The translations under genes and the position numbers were made by a program. A model generated the notes under the pieces. The model worked only from the letters and a program-made list of their open reading frames with translations. It was not told the DNA's origin and did no database searches. Shown piece after piece: positions 8,127 to 17,235 of a stretch of 34,648 nt of DNA. Every line of letters begins with the position of its first letter. The first letter of the stretch is position 1. Location of the stretch: the NCBI GenBank assembly GCA_012035135.1, contig JAAUPI010000030.1, positions 1 to 34,648 of the forward strand. The letters run 5' to 3'. This DNA comes from Microcoleus sp. CSU_2_2 (lineage in GTDB: Bacteria; Cyanobacteriota; Cyanobacteriia; Cyanobacteriales; Microcoleaceae).

Positions 8127-8442
8127 TGTGTTCTGCTGCTCTATAAGATCTATCCATAACAGTCCATATATTACAATTGGTTTGGCTCGACTGATTTGCG
8201 ATCGCAGCCAGCGAGTACCCTTCAGTATATTTTTGTTGCTATTTTTTAATATATCTTCATGGCGCTCATTTGTAGACTTAGGGTGGCATAATGACATGAC
8301 GACTGGATTTGGGACTCACGGTCAATCTCAAACTCAAATCCGATCGGCAAAAATTTTTACGACCGAAAGAAATTTGGTCACAACCCCGAATTGATCCGCG
8401 GTCGCAATTCTTCAATTCTTCAATTCTTCAATCTAAAATCGG
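8127..8442. other. Divergent intergenic region between mrp and hemF
   Basis: 316 bp that must contain the promoters of both divergent genes. Just before hemF there are three direct copies of the octamer CAATTCTT (8405-8428), ending 14 nt before the hemF start where the ribosome site would be expected. No recognisable Fur or other operator was identified by eye. Confidence 0.55.
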
Positions 8443-9474
8443 ATGACAGTTTCTACAACAATTAAAACCGCCACTTCCCCGTTTTTGCCTCCGGCTGACT
8501 CTAGAGCTAGAGTTAGCCAATTTATGAAAAGCATACAAGACGAAATTTGTCAAGGGCTAGAAGAGCTTGACGGCAGCGGCAAGTTCAAAGAGGACTCTTG
8601 GGAACGATCGGAGGGCGGCGGAGGGCGTTCTCGCGTCATGCGAGAAGGCAATGTTTTTGAACAGGGTGGAGTCAATTTTTCCCAAGTTTGGGGCGAAACT
8701 TTACCTGCCTTGATTCTGACCAAGCACCCAGAAGCGGCCGGTCACGATTTTTATGCAACAGGAACTTCGATGGTGCTCCACCCCCGGAATCCATACTTGC
8801 CTACGGTTCACCTGAATTACCGCTATTTTGAGGCAGGCCCGATTTGGTGGTTTGGTGGCGGGATCGATTTGACTCCTTACTACCCGTTTGCTGAGGATGC
8901 AGCTCATTTTCACAAAACTCTGAAAGTAGCTTGCGACAAACACCACCCAGGGTATTACCCGACATTTAAACTGTGGTGCGACGAATATTTTTACCTCCCA
9001 CACCGCCAAGAAACCCGCGGCATTGGCGGTATTTTCTTTGACTACCAAAACGGTCAATGCCAGCTTTACCGCGACCACAATGTCAAAGGGAAGGCTGCTG
9101 AGTACAGCAATACGATCGGGAAGCCTGAAGATCGGAGCTGGGAATCGGTGTTTGCCTTCGTGCAGGACTGCGGTAGAGCATTTTTGCCGGCTTACACTCC
9201 AATTATTGAAAAGCGCCGATCGACAGAATACGGCGATCGCGAGCGCAATTTCCAACTTTACCGCCGCGGCCGCTACGTCGAATTTAACTTAGTTTACGAT
9301 CGCGGCACGACCTTCGGCTTGCAGACAAACGGACGCACCGAATCGATCTTGATGTCATTGCCACCTTTGGTACGCTGGGAATACTGTTACGAGCCAGAAG
9401 CCAACTCAAAAGAAGCCGAACTCTACGAAAAATTCTTAAAACCCCAAGATTGGGCGAATTGGATGCCTCTGTAG
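8443..9474 (+). CDS. hemF: Oxygen-dependent coproporphyrinogen III oxidase
   Basis: 343 aa, normal length for HemF. It catalyses the O2-dependent oxidative decarboxylation of two propionates of coproporphyrinogen III to protoporphyrinogen IX in haem and chlorophyll synthesis, as a soluble homodimer. Visible signatures include [23 protein letters not shown], the HLNYRYFE strand, [14 protein letters not shown], and the C-terminal [26 protein letters not shown] block. All the usual active-site segments appear present. It is divergent from mrp. Cyanobacteria usually also carry an anaerobic HemN, which is not in this window. Confidence 0.97.
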   Translation: MTVSTTIKTATSPFLPPADSRARVSQFMKSIQDEICQGLEELDGSGKFKEDSWERSEGGGGRSRVMREGNVFEQGGVNFSQVWGETLPALILTKHPEAAGHDFYATGTSMVLHPRNPYLPTVHLNYRYFEAGPIWWFGGGIDLTPYYPFAEDAAHFHKTLKVACDKHHPGYYPTFKLWCDEYFYLPHRQETRGIGGIFFDYQNGQCQLYRDHNVKGKAAEYSNTIGKPEDRSWESVFAFVQDCGRAFLPAYTPIIEKRRSTEYGDRERNFQLYRRGRYVEFNLVYDRGTTFGLQTNGRTESILMSLPPLVRWEYCYEPEANSKEAELYEKFLKPQDWANWMPL

Positions 9475-9543
9475 TCGCCTACCTGAGTTAAACTACTGGG
9501 AAAGTAACCACCGCGATAGACAATAATTCTGAGGGAAGGGTCA

Positions 9544-9906
9544 GTGATTCACATCGATCAAAAAACCCACACGCTTCAAGACGGTACAACAGTTATCGTC
9601 TTGGCGCCGACAGGACGGCTGGACATCACAACAGCTTGGCAATTCCGCCTCAAGTTGCAAGAGTGTATTTCCAAACTCAGCCGTCATGTTGTCGTGAATC
9701 TTGGTCAGGTTAACTTTATCGATAGCTCTGGCCTGACCTCATTGGTAGCAGGTATGCGCGATGCGGATAAAGTTAAGGGGAGTTTCCGGATTTGTAACGT
9801 TCATCCCGAAGCCAAACTGGTGTTTGAAGTCACCATGATGGATTCTGTGTTTGAAATTTTTGAAACGGAAGAAGAAGCTCTAGAGGGGGTGCCGCGCGCA
9901 AGTTGA
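9544..9906 (+). CDS. STAS-domain protein, anti-sigma-factor antagonist-like
   Basis: 120-aa single STAS domain. It begins at a GTG (9544) with a purine-rich GAGGGAAGGG immediately upstream. The core VNFIDSSGLTSLVAG at about residues 56-70 carries the conserved D60-S61-S62-G63; in the SpoIIAA/RsbV family one of these serines is phosphorylated by a partner kinase. Such proteins act in partner-switching control of sigma factors or other regulators. No anti-sigma kinase or PP2C phosphatase gene is nearby, so the partners must be encoded elsewhere. It lies 69 bp after hemF, possibly cotranscribed. Confidence 0.88.
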   Translation: MIHIDQKTHTLQDGTTVIVLAPTGRLDITTAWQFRLKLQECISKLSRHVVVNLGQVNFIDSSGLTSLVAGMRDADKVKGSFRICNVHPEAKLVFEVTMMDSVFEIFETEEEALEGVPRAS

Positions 9907-9987
9907 TGAAATCTTGCATAGGAGTGCGGTGTAGGGGCAGTTTAAGGTTGAAATCCAGAAGCCAACAGGAACGCAGCAGTAGAAGCA

Positions 9988-10152
9988 CAGGAAGAAAGTA
10001 AATTCTTCCCTTGTGCCTTCTGCCTTTTTTAAAAAGTTGAAAAGTTCACCAGAACAAAGCAGTTGAAGAACAGACTAAGGTAAATTCTTACCTTCTTTCA
10101 TTCTTCCTTCTTCCTTCTTTCATTCTTCCTTCCTTCTTCTTTCTTCCTTCCT
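9988..10152. repeat. Pyrimidine-rich tract with two small related hairpins
   Basis: Two small inverted repeats sharing the core GTAAATTCTT: GGAAGAA/TTCTTCC near 9990-10009 and AAGGTAA/TTACCTT near 10077-10095. They are followed by a CT-rich run of TTCTTCC-type units up to the stop of the minus-strand lyase gene. They may contribute to termination from either side, but no classical U-tract terminator is present. Confidence 0.5.
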
Positions 10153-10773
10153 TCACCCCAATACCTCTGAGGCGAAATCCTGACGCTTAACAAATCTAAA
10201 AGGTCCCATTAAAGCTCCCCAGATAGCCTTGCCTGTCGAGGGGTCTATTCCTTTGTCGTAGCTGAGAAATTCCTCGGCTGTGGCTTCAAATCCCAGGTCT
10301 ACTTGGTAATTTTGCCCGCCGTAGGCAAAGCCACAGCGAGTACCGACAGGCAAGGATGCCCGAAAGCGATAGCGATTTGGAGCTAATTTTTGAACTGCAA
10401 CGGAAAGGGTGCAACCGGAGAGGAGTTGGATTTGCTCGCTTGTTAGCTTTCTCAGCAAATCGGGGTTGCGACCTGCTCCTTTGAAGGCTTCGATGTCATT
10501 GAGCATATAATACTGAGCTTCTAGAAGTCCCGGCGCTGTCTGTGACTGCCTCAGTTGCAAGATGCGAGGACGATAGGGCTGGTCTAATTTCAGAATGTTG
10601 GCTTGTTCTGCAAACAGGGCAATACTGGGTTCGGAAAATAGCGGAACAGGCAGGGGTCTTTGCCACCAGCGGAGGTGGACGTACCAAGCGGGTTCTGCTA
10701 GTGCTTGTTCCCGGTTGTCAAATTCACCCGCCATGTACTCAGCTAAAGCTATTAATTCAGGAGAAAGTGTCAT
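10153..10773 (-). CDS. CpeT/CpcT-family phycobiliprotein chromophore lyase
   Basis: 206 aa from MTLSPELIALAEYMAGEFDN, the normal start and length of the family. A 20-residue upstream extension in the open frame is not conserved in what I know of the family. CpcT attaches phycocyanobilin to the beta-155-type cysteine of phycocyanin and CpeT does the equivalent for phycoerythrin. Visible hallmarks are EPAWYVHLRWWQRPLP, the RPRILQLRQ strand, and GPFRFVKRQDF at the C-terminus. Cyanobacteria often have two paralogues, and this sequence could be the second (CpcT2-like) form, so I do not assign a symbol. It is divergent from thf1. Confidence 0.88.
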   Translation of the reverse strand: MTLSPELIALAEYMAGEFDNREQALAEPAWYVHLRWWQRPLPVPLFSEPSIALFAEQANILKLDQPYRPRILQLRQSQTAPGLLEAQYYMLNDIEAFKGAGRNPDLLRKLTSEQIQLLSGCTLSVAVQKLAPNRYRFRASLPVGTRCGFAYGGQNYQVDLGFEATAEEFLSYDKGIDPSTGKAIWGALMGPFRFVKRQDFASEVLG

Positions 10774-11053
10774 GTTGATTTGTTGATATTTGAGCTGTTT
10801 GGCTTGACAATAAAAAGTTATTGTGTTAAACATTGCCAGATCTGGGCAAGCTAGTCAGACGATCCGATTTCTTAACGATCCCAGCTAAGGTAGGATGGTA
10901 CAAGTATCCTAATCAAATTAGGATTGCTATATTTGGATTTTCTGGGCTTGCCTGAGAAAGTCGGAATTAAAAGTATCAGCTACCGAAATTTTTGGGGTCA
11001 GAGCCTCGTCCTTTATCAAGCTGCGGCAAAATTATTTAGATACTAAGACTCAG

Positions 11054-11764
11054 GTGAACAATAACCGTACTGTTTCAGATACTAAGCGAACTTTCTATAC
11101 GATTCACACTCGACCAATTAACTCAATTTACCGTCGAGTAGTGGAAGAGTTGATGGTAGAAATGCACTTGCTTTCGGCGAATGTCGATTTTCACTACGAT
11201 CCCATTTATGCTTTGGGTGTAGTGACGGCTTTCGATCGATTCATGCTAGGGTACGCGCCAGAACAAGACCGGATTTCAATTTTTAATGGTCTATGCAAGG
11301 CTCTAGGCGACGATCCCGATCGATACAAGCAAGACGCTCAGCGATTAGAAAACTTGGCGCGCAGACTTTCTGGCCAAGACTTGCTGTCGTGCTTGGAACG
11401 ATCGACTAGCTTTGAAGATACTGTTGATTTGCAAGCGTCTTTAGGCGCAATCGCCAGTAACCCTCAATTTAAGTACAGTCGCTTATTTGCGATCGGGTTG
11501 TTCTCGCTGTTAGAGACAGCCGATCCCGAATTGGTAAAAGACCAAGAAGCCCGAACCGATGCCTTCAAAAAAGTCAGTGCAGCCTTAAACCTGCCTGAAG
11601 ACAAAGTTAGCAAAGACTTAGACCTGTACCGCAGCAATCTGGAAAAAATGGCCCAAGCACGAATAGTGCTTCAAGATGTCATCCAAGCGGAACGAAAAAA
11701 ACGCGAAAAGCGAGAGAATCAAGCCAGCGCTAGCTCTGTGGGAGACAGTGAAAACAACAATTAG
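11054..11764 (+). CDS. thf1: Thylakoid formation protein Thf1 / Psb29
   Basis: 236 aa. The family functions in thylakoid biogenesis, photosystem II repair and stability of FtsH protease complexes. The N-terminal [20 protein letters not shown] is diagnostic and fixes the start at a GTG codon (11054), because family members begin at this point. The middle is all-helical ([31 protein letters not shown]). The last ~50 residues form a charged coiled-coil-like tail ([12 protein letters not shown]). It is followed directly by a heptamer hairpin (11761-11823) that could serve as a 3' stability element. Confidence 0.96.
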   Translation: MNNNRTVSDTKRTFYTIHTRPINSIYRRVVEELMVEMHLLSANVDFHYDPIYALGVVTAFDRFMLGYAPEQDRISIFNGLCKALGDDPDRYKQDAQRLENLARRLSGQDLLSCLERSTSFEDTVDLQASLGAIASNPQFKYSRLFAIGLFSLLETADPELVKDQEARTDAFKKVSAALNLPEDKVSKDLDLYRSNLEKMAQARIVLQDVIQAERKKREKRENQASASSVGDSENNN

Positions 11765-11823
11765 TCATTAGTCAGAAGTCAGCGGTCAAATAAATGACTG
11801 CTGACTTCTGACTGCTGAGTATT
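11761..11823. repeat. Inverted heptamer arrays forming a hairpin
   Basis: Four heptamers ending in GTCA (TTAGTCA, TTAGTCA, GAAGTCA, GCGGTCA), a short spacer, then reverse-complement-type heptamers (GACTGCT, GACTTCT, GACTGCT). They create a perfect 13-bp inverted repeat at 11771-11783 / 11800-11812 with a 16-nt loop. It lies just after the thf1 stop and before the converging ComFB gene, so it may act as a bidirectional transcript 3'-end structure, though there is no U-tract. Confidence 0.75.
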
Positions 11824-11855
11824 AAAGTCGTCTAGAAAGAGCTGTTGGGAGTTTG

Positions 11856-12389
11856 CTACTGTGGCTCAAAATTAGTGGCGTTAGCTTGCAGCCAAGTGCT
11901 TAGCTGGTCGAGAACCTCGCCCCCAGTAGACTTGCCCAAAGTTTTGATATTTGGAGTAACGGGCCTATCTAAGTTGCGGGCGATAGCTGCGTTGACTTCT
12001 TTGGAAATCAAATCGTGAAGTTGCTCTTTAGCTCTAGCCCTTTGAAAGTGAGCTCCTTCTTCAGTCGTAGCGTACAGAGGTGGCAGCCTATTTAAAGCAT
12101 AGGCTGCAATATCTCCCACATCCAGACTCAGATCGCTGGTCGCCTCAATTTCTGCCACCCTGGCGATCGCATCGCTGAGAACCAACTCTTCCATCACGTT
12201 GATGAACTGTTTGCGCGGCAGAACCACAACTTCCCCGGTCAATAAAGCTCCCATCAGCCGATCGAGAGCCATATACTCTTCGATCGACAATTCCGAAGCC
12301 GTATTGCAGATCCGTCCCACCTCAGCTTCCATAGAGGGCGTTAAATAGCCATCCTGCAAAGCTTGTTCAACAATTTTTTCAATACTCAT
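11856..12389 (-). CDS. ComFB-family protein (late competence / cyclic-dinucleotide receptor type)
   Basis: 177 aa. The central part (about residues 61-150) fits the ComFB domain: NVMEELVLSDAI, DIAAYALNRLPPLYATTEEG, and the helix ERAKEQ-like RARAKEQLHDLISKEV. The N-terminal ~55 residues are an additional helical region. Recent work on cyanobacterial ComFB/CdgR proteins describes them as cyclic-dinucleotide receptors affecting cell size, competence or motility; that is knowledge of relatives, not shown here. The gene stands alone on the minus strand, converging with thf1 and downstream of the M23 peptidase. Confidence 0.8.
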   Translation of the reverse strand: MSIEKIVEQALQDGYLTPSMEAEVGRICNTASELSIEEYMALDRLMGALLTGEVVVLPRKQFINVMEELVLSDAIARVAEIEATSDLSLDVGDIAAYALNRLPPLYATTEEGAHFQRARAKEQLHDLISKEVNAAIARNLDRPVTPNIKTLGKSTGGEVLDQLSTWLQANATNFEPQ

Positions 12390-12431
12390 ATATGCTTCCC
12401 GCTCAACGGCATCATTAATAGAGTTTTTTTG

Positions 12432-12479
12432 AAGACGCGATTGCTTGCGTCTTGAGATTGGAGTTTTGAGGTTGGAGTT
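12432..12479. repeat. Short hairpin and degenerate 14-bp double repeat
   Basis: AAGACGC (12432-12438) / GCGTCTT (12447-12453) forms a 7-bp stem with an 8-nt loop. It runs into two imperfect 14-mers TTGAGATTGGAGTT / TTGAGGTTGGAGTT (12452-12479), again a multiple of 7. The T-run lies on the wrong side for a minus-strand terminator of the peptidase gene. Confidence 0.55.
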
Positions 12480-12597
12480 GAGAATTTTAATACCAATCCT
12501 AACTCAATACCGATAACCAATTTCAGTTATCTATACGCCCCAGCCACAAACTTACCCCATAATTGACGGCTTTATGCGTCAAAATCCGTAAAAATTC

Positions 12598-13539
12598 CTA
12601 CTCAACTCCCTGAAGTCGCCAAGGTACTGGATCGACCGCCTGCCCGTTTACGTAAAGTCCCCAGTGCAGGTGAGGGCCTGTCGCAGCCCCGGTTGACCCC
12701 AAAGCGCCAATTACTTGACCGGCTTGCACGAAATCGCCCTCCTTGACATCAATCCGGCTGAGGTGGAGCAAAATGCTAGCCACACCTTGACCGTGGTCAA
12801 TGCCAACGACATTGCCGTGGATTTTGAACCCTTGAGATTCGCGTCCGACTAGAGAGACCCGACCGGCTGCTGGTGCAACGACAGGGGAACCGTAAGCACC
12901 AGCATAATCGACGCCACGGTGGTAGTAGTCTTGAGCAAATACCCCATTATAGTATCGTCGCACGCCGTAAATTGTGGTGATTTCGCCAGAGTTTGGCCGC
13001 AATAATGGGCCATTCCAAAACTTTTGGGGTGTCACGAGTGCTTTAAAGGCGTCTACTCGATCGAACTCCGCATCTGTACCTTCACTATCTTTACCGGGAG
13101 GTAGCCAAATAGATTGGGTGGGAAAATTTCGCGATCGAACTTGTACGCTCAACTTCTGCACTTGTCCATCACCAGCCACTTGGATTTGGCGGGTACCGGG
13201 TTTTTCTAGTGGGGTTGTCGGTAGCAGGGCGCGAAAGCGATTGTTTCCCATTGGAAAAGCAGGGTAGTTTTTTTGATGTACGGAAACTGTGGGAGTTCCG
13301 CTACTGTTGTTTACTTGAATGATTACTGATAGCGTATCTCCTAATTCTGGATTTGTCGGTGTCACCTGCACCTGCAAAGCTTGTACGGGCGATACCACAC
13401 CTAGAATGCTGGCAATAATTCCCCCACTTACGATCGCCCTGTCCATGTTTGTTCTCAAAAGCCTACACTCCAAAATAGCACTCGCCACTATTTCCGCACT
13501 TTGCCGATAGTTGGCTTGATTCAAAGTCGTTGTCATCAC
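12598..13539 (-). CDS. M23-family (LytM-type) peptidoglycan endopeptidase, exported
   Basis: 313 aa from the first ATG. Zinc ligands of the LytM fold are all visible: H207 and D211 in HRGVD and H292 in GPHLHWG, with H259 in LLHLS as catalytic histidine, so it should be active. A signal-peptide-like segment runs from residue 32 (MDRAIVSGGIIASILG) to a VQA cleavage site near 54. An alternative start at that methionine (position 13446) would give a classical signal peptide and may be the true one. An Ig-like beta domain (about 57-135, TPTNPELGDTLSV) precedes the peptidase domain. It probably acts in the periplasm on peptide cross-bridges during wall turnover. Confidence 0.88.
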   Translation of the reverse strand: MMTTTLNQANYRQSAEIVASAILECRLLRTNMDRAIVSGGIIASILGVVSPVQALQVQVTPTNPELGDTLSVIIQVNNSSGTPTVSVHQKNYPAFPMGNNRFRALLPTTPLEKPGTRQIQVAGDGQVQKLSVQVRSRNFPTQSIWLPPGKDSEGTDAEFDRVDAFKALVTPQKFWNGPLLRPNSGEITTIYGVRRYYNGVFAQDYYHRGVDYAGAYGSPVVAPAAGRVSLVGRESQGFKIHGNVVGIDHGQGVASILLHLSRIDVKEGDFVQAGQVIGALGSTGAATGPHLHWGLYVNGQAVDPVPWRLQGVE

Positions 13540-13721
13540 CGATATCCTTAATTTTTCTACCTAATGTTACACAAAGTAGGTAAATCTAGCACGCTCTCGA
13601 CCGAAAGAATAAATAAATATATAGAATTCAAAAAAATAATAATCCAGTAATTACACTCGATCGAACATAAATACGAATGACTACAAACTTGCTATATAAG
13701 CATTTTTTTTGTTATTATCAA

Positions 13722-15053
13722 TTATGTTTTCCCCTCTTTTATAATTGCAGATTTACTTTCTAAAGCCTCAGAAACCAGTTGCAAATCCCGCAACAATTTT
13801 TCTCGATCGCCCGCAACTTTTACCGCAGTTTCCCAAGTAAAAGTAAAAGATTGAAAAGAATCAGAATCAATCCGATCTTCATCCAAATCCACAATCACCT
13901 GTTTAAAAATATCAAATAACTCTTCCTGCAACTGATCTATTTCATCCAAATTTTTTGCATGACGAATTTTTTCGATTAAACTTAAAATAGCCAAATTAAA
14001 CTGATCTGCTTGATTTTTTTGTTTCTGCAAAAAGCGCGATCGCAACTGCCAAAGCCAAGACACCAAAAGAGTTGCGAGCGACAAATACAAACCCATAAGA
14101 TCGGAATTTGCAGTCCAAAAATCCGGCTTTTCGCGATCGTAATAAGCTTGAGCGCCCTCATGTATGGGCAAAGCCAAACCCCCGCTTCCTCCCGGCTGAG
14201 TAATCATCGCCCCCAGCGAATTAGCAGCTACTAAATTGCGGCGGTACTCGAACAAAATCCGCGTAATTTCCTTCACGATTACCGGATCGACATCCTCCCG
14301 AACCAGCAAAGAAGCCTGCACCCCAACGCTGGGTAAATCCGCATCAGGAACAGCCGGATTTGCCTTGTAAGTACCCTTAGGAATCATATCAGCTTCCAGA
14401 TAAGGCAATTTAATTCTCATCGCAGCTCCTTGGTCGATCGGCACCAACTTTCCCCGCGTATTTTGTAGTAAATCGCGAACCAAATTGCTTCCCGGAGGCA
14501 GCACCCGAAAAATAGCATCAACTTCGCCATTAGCAAACAATTTAGTCGCCTCAGTCCAAGAGCCTGGAGTAGACTGAAAATCGCTTCCTGTTAAACCGTA
14601 ATGTTCGCTTACAAACCAAAAAGAACTATAAGAACCGCTGCCTTTAGCCATCAGCGCAATATGTTTTCCTTTTAAATCTGAAACATTTTGAATCCCCGAT
14701 TCTTCGGCAACAATTAAGTGAAAAACCTCTTTAAACAAAGCAGCAACTACTCTCGCCGAAGGCACTGCCGCCGTATCATTCTGTACGATCGCTAACTGTA
14801 CCTCATTTGCCTGAAGCCTGCGCATATTTTCCTCAGCACCTTGAGTCTCAACAACTTGAATGCGCAGCCGCGGATTTTGTTCAACAACTACCTCAGCAAT
14901 TGCCTGTCCGAAAGGATAATAATTCCCCGTTTTTGTTCCTGTCGCCAGCTTTAATTCATAGACTCGCTGCTTGTCTTGGTGCAGATTCCAGCCAAAAGCT
15001 CCAATCAGGACAAAACTTAATAGAGCAATGGGCAGCAGAAATTTATTTTGCAT
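13722..15053 (-). CDS. TAXI-type solute-binding protein with membrane anchor and C-terminal helical tail
   Basis: 443 aa from MQNKFLLPIAL (15053), where GGAG lies about 13 nt upstream. The frame is open to 15158, but those extra 35 codons come from an IS200/IS605 end and are not part of the family. An N-terminal hydrophobic segment (about 5-22) is followed by the TAXI core: LATGTKTGNYYPFG, VVETQGAEENMRRL, VQLAIVQND. A second membrane helix (LYLSLATLLVSWLWQL) at about 335-350 and roughly 95 residues of charged helix follow, so the C-terminus is probably cytoplasmic. No DctQ/DctM-like TRAP membrane genes are nearby, making it an orphan; it may serve as a sensor input rather than in transport. 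Confidence 0.85.
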   Translation of the reverse strand: MQNKFLLPIALLSFVLIGAFGWNLHQDKQRVYELKLATGTKTGNYYPFGQAIAEVVVEQNPRLRIQVVETQGAEENMRRLQANEVQLAIVQNDTAAVPSARVVAALFKEVFHLIVAEESGIQNVSDLKGKHIALMAKGSGSYSSFWFVSEHYGLTGSDFQSTPGSWTEATKLFANGEVDAIFRVLPPGSNLVRDLLQNTRGKLVPIDQGAAMRIKLPYLEADMIPKGTYKANPAVPDADLPSVGVQASLLVREDVDPVIVKEITRILFEYRRNLVAANSLGAMITQPGGSGGLALPIHEGAQAYYDREKPDFWTANSDLMGLYLSLATLLVSWLWQLRSRFLQKQKNQADQFNLAILSLIEKIRHAKNLDEIDQLQEELFDIFKQVIVDLDEDRIDSDSFQSFTFTWETAVKVAGDREKLLRDLQLVSEALESKSAIIKEGKT

Positions 15054-15072
15054 TGGCGTTGAGACTCCATCG

Positions 15073-15168
15073 GTGACCTCCTCCCAACACCAAGCCTCCT
15101 GTCGTCGGCTATGGTGTGGGCTTCCATACCTCACAATATGGCATTTCTGGATCGGCACTTATCTAGAT
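15073..15168 (-). mobile_element. Solo right end of an IS200/IS605-family element
   Basis: 96 bp identical to 17236-17331, where the same sequence forms the last codons of tnpB plus the right end. It contains an imperfect stem (CCCAACACCAAG / CTATGGTGTGGG) and ends at GGAGGAGGTCAC (minus-strand reading) before unrelated flank. No transposase or left end is seen beside it. It is 20 bp upstream of the TAXI gene start and may separate that gene from its original promoter. Confidence 0.85.
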
Positions 15169-15237
15169 AGGATGGAGATCTACACCGCAGCCTAAAAGTC
15201 GATCGCCAATTTTAGATTAAAATTACTAATCAATTTA

Positions 15238-15276
15238 AAATCTGAAATCTGAAATCTGAAATCTAAAATCTAAAAT
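15238..15276. repeat. Heptamer array AAATCTG/AAATCTA upstream of recN
   Basis: Five consecutive heptamers (three AAATCTG, two AAATCTA) plus a partial unit, ending 13 nt before the recN start codon. It is of the same STRR type as at 1-192 but with a different unit. It occupies the place where the recN leader and ribosome site should be. Confidence 0.85.
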
Positions 15277-15289
15277 TGCTCAATTCCCC

Positions 15290-17065
15290 ATGTTACTATC
15301 CCTCAGAATAGAAAACTTTGCCCTAATTGACTGCCTCGACCTAGAATTTGGCCCGAGTTTGAACGTATTTACAGGCGAAACAGGGGCTGGCAAATCAATT
15401 ATCCTAGATGCGATCGATGCAGTCTTGGGTGGCAAAGTTGATCGCCGAGTGATTCGCACAGGAGCAACGCGGGCAATATTAGAAGCTACCTTTGAATTGG
15501 ACAAAACTGCCGCAAGCTGGCTCAGCGAACAAGAAATCGAACCTATAGATGGAAATTTAGCAGTTTGCAGCCGGGAAATTACCACATCTAGCGGTGCTCT
15601 GCGCAGTCGATCGCGCTTAAACGGAATTTTAGTCAACCGCCCGTTAATGGAGCAACTGCGCGATCGACTTGTCGAAATTACTGCCCAAGGCCAAACCGTC
15701 CACCTCGGACAAGAAACCCTCCAGCGGGAATGGCTCGATTTATACGGTGGCAAAACTCTCACTGAAGCGCGATCGACCGTCAACTCCGCGTGGCTAGCAA
15801 CCAGCGAAGCCAAAACAGCCCTAAACCGCAGGCGCCAGTCAGAACAGCAACGCCTGCAAAGACTCGATTTGTTAGAATACCAAGTTCGAGAACTTGGCGA
15901 AGCACACATCGAAGACGCCGACGAATTGGAACACCTAGAACAAGAATCAATCAGGCTCAGTCACGTTGTCGAGTTGCAGCAACAGAGTTACCAAGTTTAC
16001 CAAGCCCTTTACCAAAACGACGCCGACAGCGCATCTGCCGCCGACTTGTTGAGTCAAGCCGAAGCAATTTTAAGCGATATGGCAGTTTACGATGTCAACT
16101 TGCAACCTATCCTAGAAATGGTTAGCGATGCCGTAGCTCAAGCCACAGAAGCCAGCAGGCAAATTAGCAGCTACGGCGAACAATTAGAAGCAGATCCGCA
16201 AAGACTTGAAGAAGTAGACGATCGAATTCGGGAACTCAAACAAATTTGCCGCAAATACGGCCCGCTCAAAGAAGCGATCGCCTACTACCAAAACATCCAA
16301 AACGAACTAAACGAACTTTTAGAAGGCGGCGAGTCAATGGAAGCCTTAGAACTCGCATATCAGGCAGCTTTAGAGCAATTAAAAGACGTTTGCAGCCACC
16401 TCACCACCCTGCGGCGCGAAGCGGCCCTCAAACTCGAAACCAGCTTAGTAGCAGAACTCAAGCCTTTAGCAATGGAAAAAGTGCAATTTCAAGTCGAAAT
16501 CGCAGCTTGTACCCCAACAGCCACAGGTGCAGACCAAATCGCCTTTTGTTTCAGCCCCAATCCAGGCGAACCCCTGCAACCCCTAGGAGCGATCGCCTCC
16601 GGGGGAGAAATGAGCCGCTTTTTGCTGGCCATCAAAGCCTGTTTTTCCCAAATAGAAAGCGCCGGCACTCTCGTATTCGACGAAATCGACGCCGGAGTCT
16701 CCGGGAAAGTCGCCAGCGCCATCGCCAAAAAACTCTACCAACTCTCTGACAAACACCAAGTTCTGTGCGTCACTCACCAGCCGCTAGTTGCTGCAATGGC
16801 AGACAGCCACTTTCGCGTGAACAAACAAACCATTGTCGCAGAACCAAATCTCAAAGAAAATGCAGACAATCCGGAACCTTCAGAACGCACAGTCGTGCGA
16901 GTTTCCACCCTCAACAGCCAGTTGTCTCGGCGCGAAGAACTTGCTCAACTTGCCAGCGGTCGATCGGAAACAGAAGCGATCGCCTTTGCCGAATCCCTAC
17001 TCGTTCAAGCTGCCTCCCTGCGCCAAACTCAGCCCTCTCAGCAGCTCGCCGATCCTCAAATCTGA
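15290..17065 (+). CDS. recN: DNA double-strand-break repair protein RecN
   Basis: 591-aa SMC-like ATPase of recombinational repair, a little longer than the usual ~555. Walker A GETGAGKS is at residues 29-36. A long coiled coil runs from about 155 to 390. The ABC signature ASGGEMSR is at 436-443, and Walker B TLVFDEIDAGVSG starts near 460. The extra length is in the region after about residue 510 (FRVNKQTIVAEPNLKENADN...) and in the C-terminal tail. It is divergent from the TAXI gene, and an STRR array sits in its leader. No LexA-type operator was recognised by eye. Confidence 0.97.
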   Translation: MLLSLRIENFALIDCLDLEFGPSLNVFTGETGAGKSIILDAIDAVLGGKVDRRVIRTGATRAILEATFELDKTAASWLSEQEIEPIDGNLAVCSREITTSSGALRSRSRLNGILVNRPLMEQLRDRLVEITAQGQTVHLGQETLQREWLDLYGGKTLTEARSTVNSAWLATSEAKTALNRRRQSEQQRLQRLDLLEYQVRELGEAHIEDADELEHLEQESIRLSHVVELQQQSYQVYQALYQNDADSASAADLLSQAEAILSDMAVYDVNLQPILEMVSDAVAQATEASRQISSYGEQLEADPQRLEEVDDRIRELKQICRKYGPLKEAIAYYQNIQNELNELLEGGESMEALELAYQAALEQLKDVCSHLTTLRREAALKLETSLVAELKPLAMEKVQFQVEIAACTPTATGADQIAFCFSPNPGEPLQPLGAIASGGEMSRFLLAIKACFSQIESAGTLVFDEIDAGVSGKVASAIAKKLYQLSDKHQVLCVTHQPLVAAMADSHFRVNKQTIVAEPNLKENADNPEPSERTVVRVSTLNSQLSRREELAQLASGRSETEAIAFAESLLVQAASLRQTQPSQQLADPQI

Positions 17066-17132
17066 CCGAAAGGTTGACCCCATTTTTCCGATAATTCGAT
17101 CGGGGGGTGAGATGCGGATTTTTGAGGATCGG
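17049..17132. repeat. 12-bp inverted repeat spanning the recN stop
   Basis: CCGATCCTCAAA (17049-17060) and TTTGAGGATCGG (17121-17132) are exact inverted copies, 60 nt apart, enclosing the recN stop codon (17063-17065). It could form a long-loop 3' structure. No U-tract follows. Confidence 0.6.
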
Positions 17133-17235
17133 AGGTTACACTAAAAATACTTGTATATCGCTGAGGAAATTGACAAACTGGTTCCGATCCGGCACACTGC
17201 CATCAAAGCCCTAACTTCTGCATTGATTGCATGAC

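Noticed and set aside
8127-8297. N-terminal extension of the Mrp gene
   Set aside because: Fifty-seven extra residues unlike the family, while MPNTLDISSVL at 8126 is where homologues begin.
15054-15158. Start of the TAXI gene at 15158
   Set aside because: The extra 35 codons are IS200/IS605 right-end sequence; the signal segment begins at 15053.
16246-16749. 167-codon arginine-rich frame within recN
   Set aside because: Shifted-frame shadow rich in Arg and Ser; recN is intact over the same interval.
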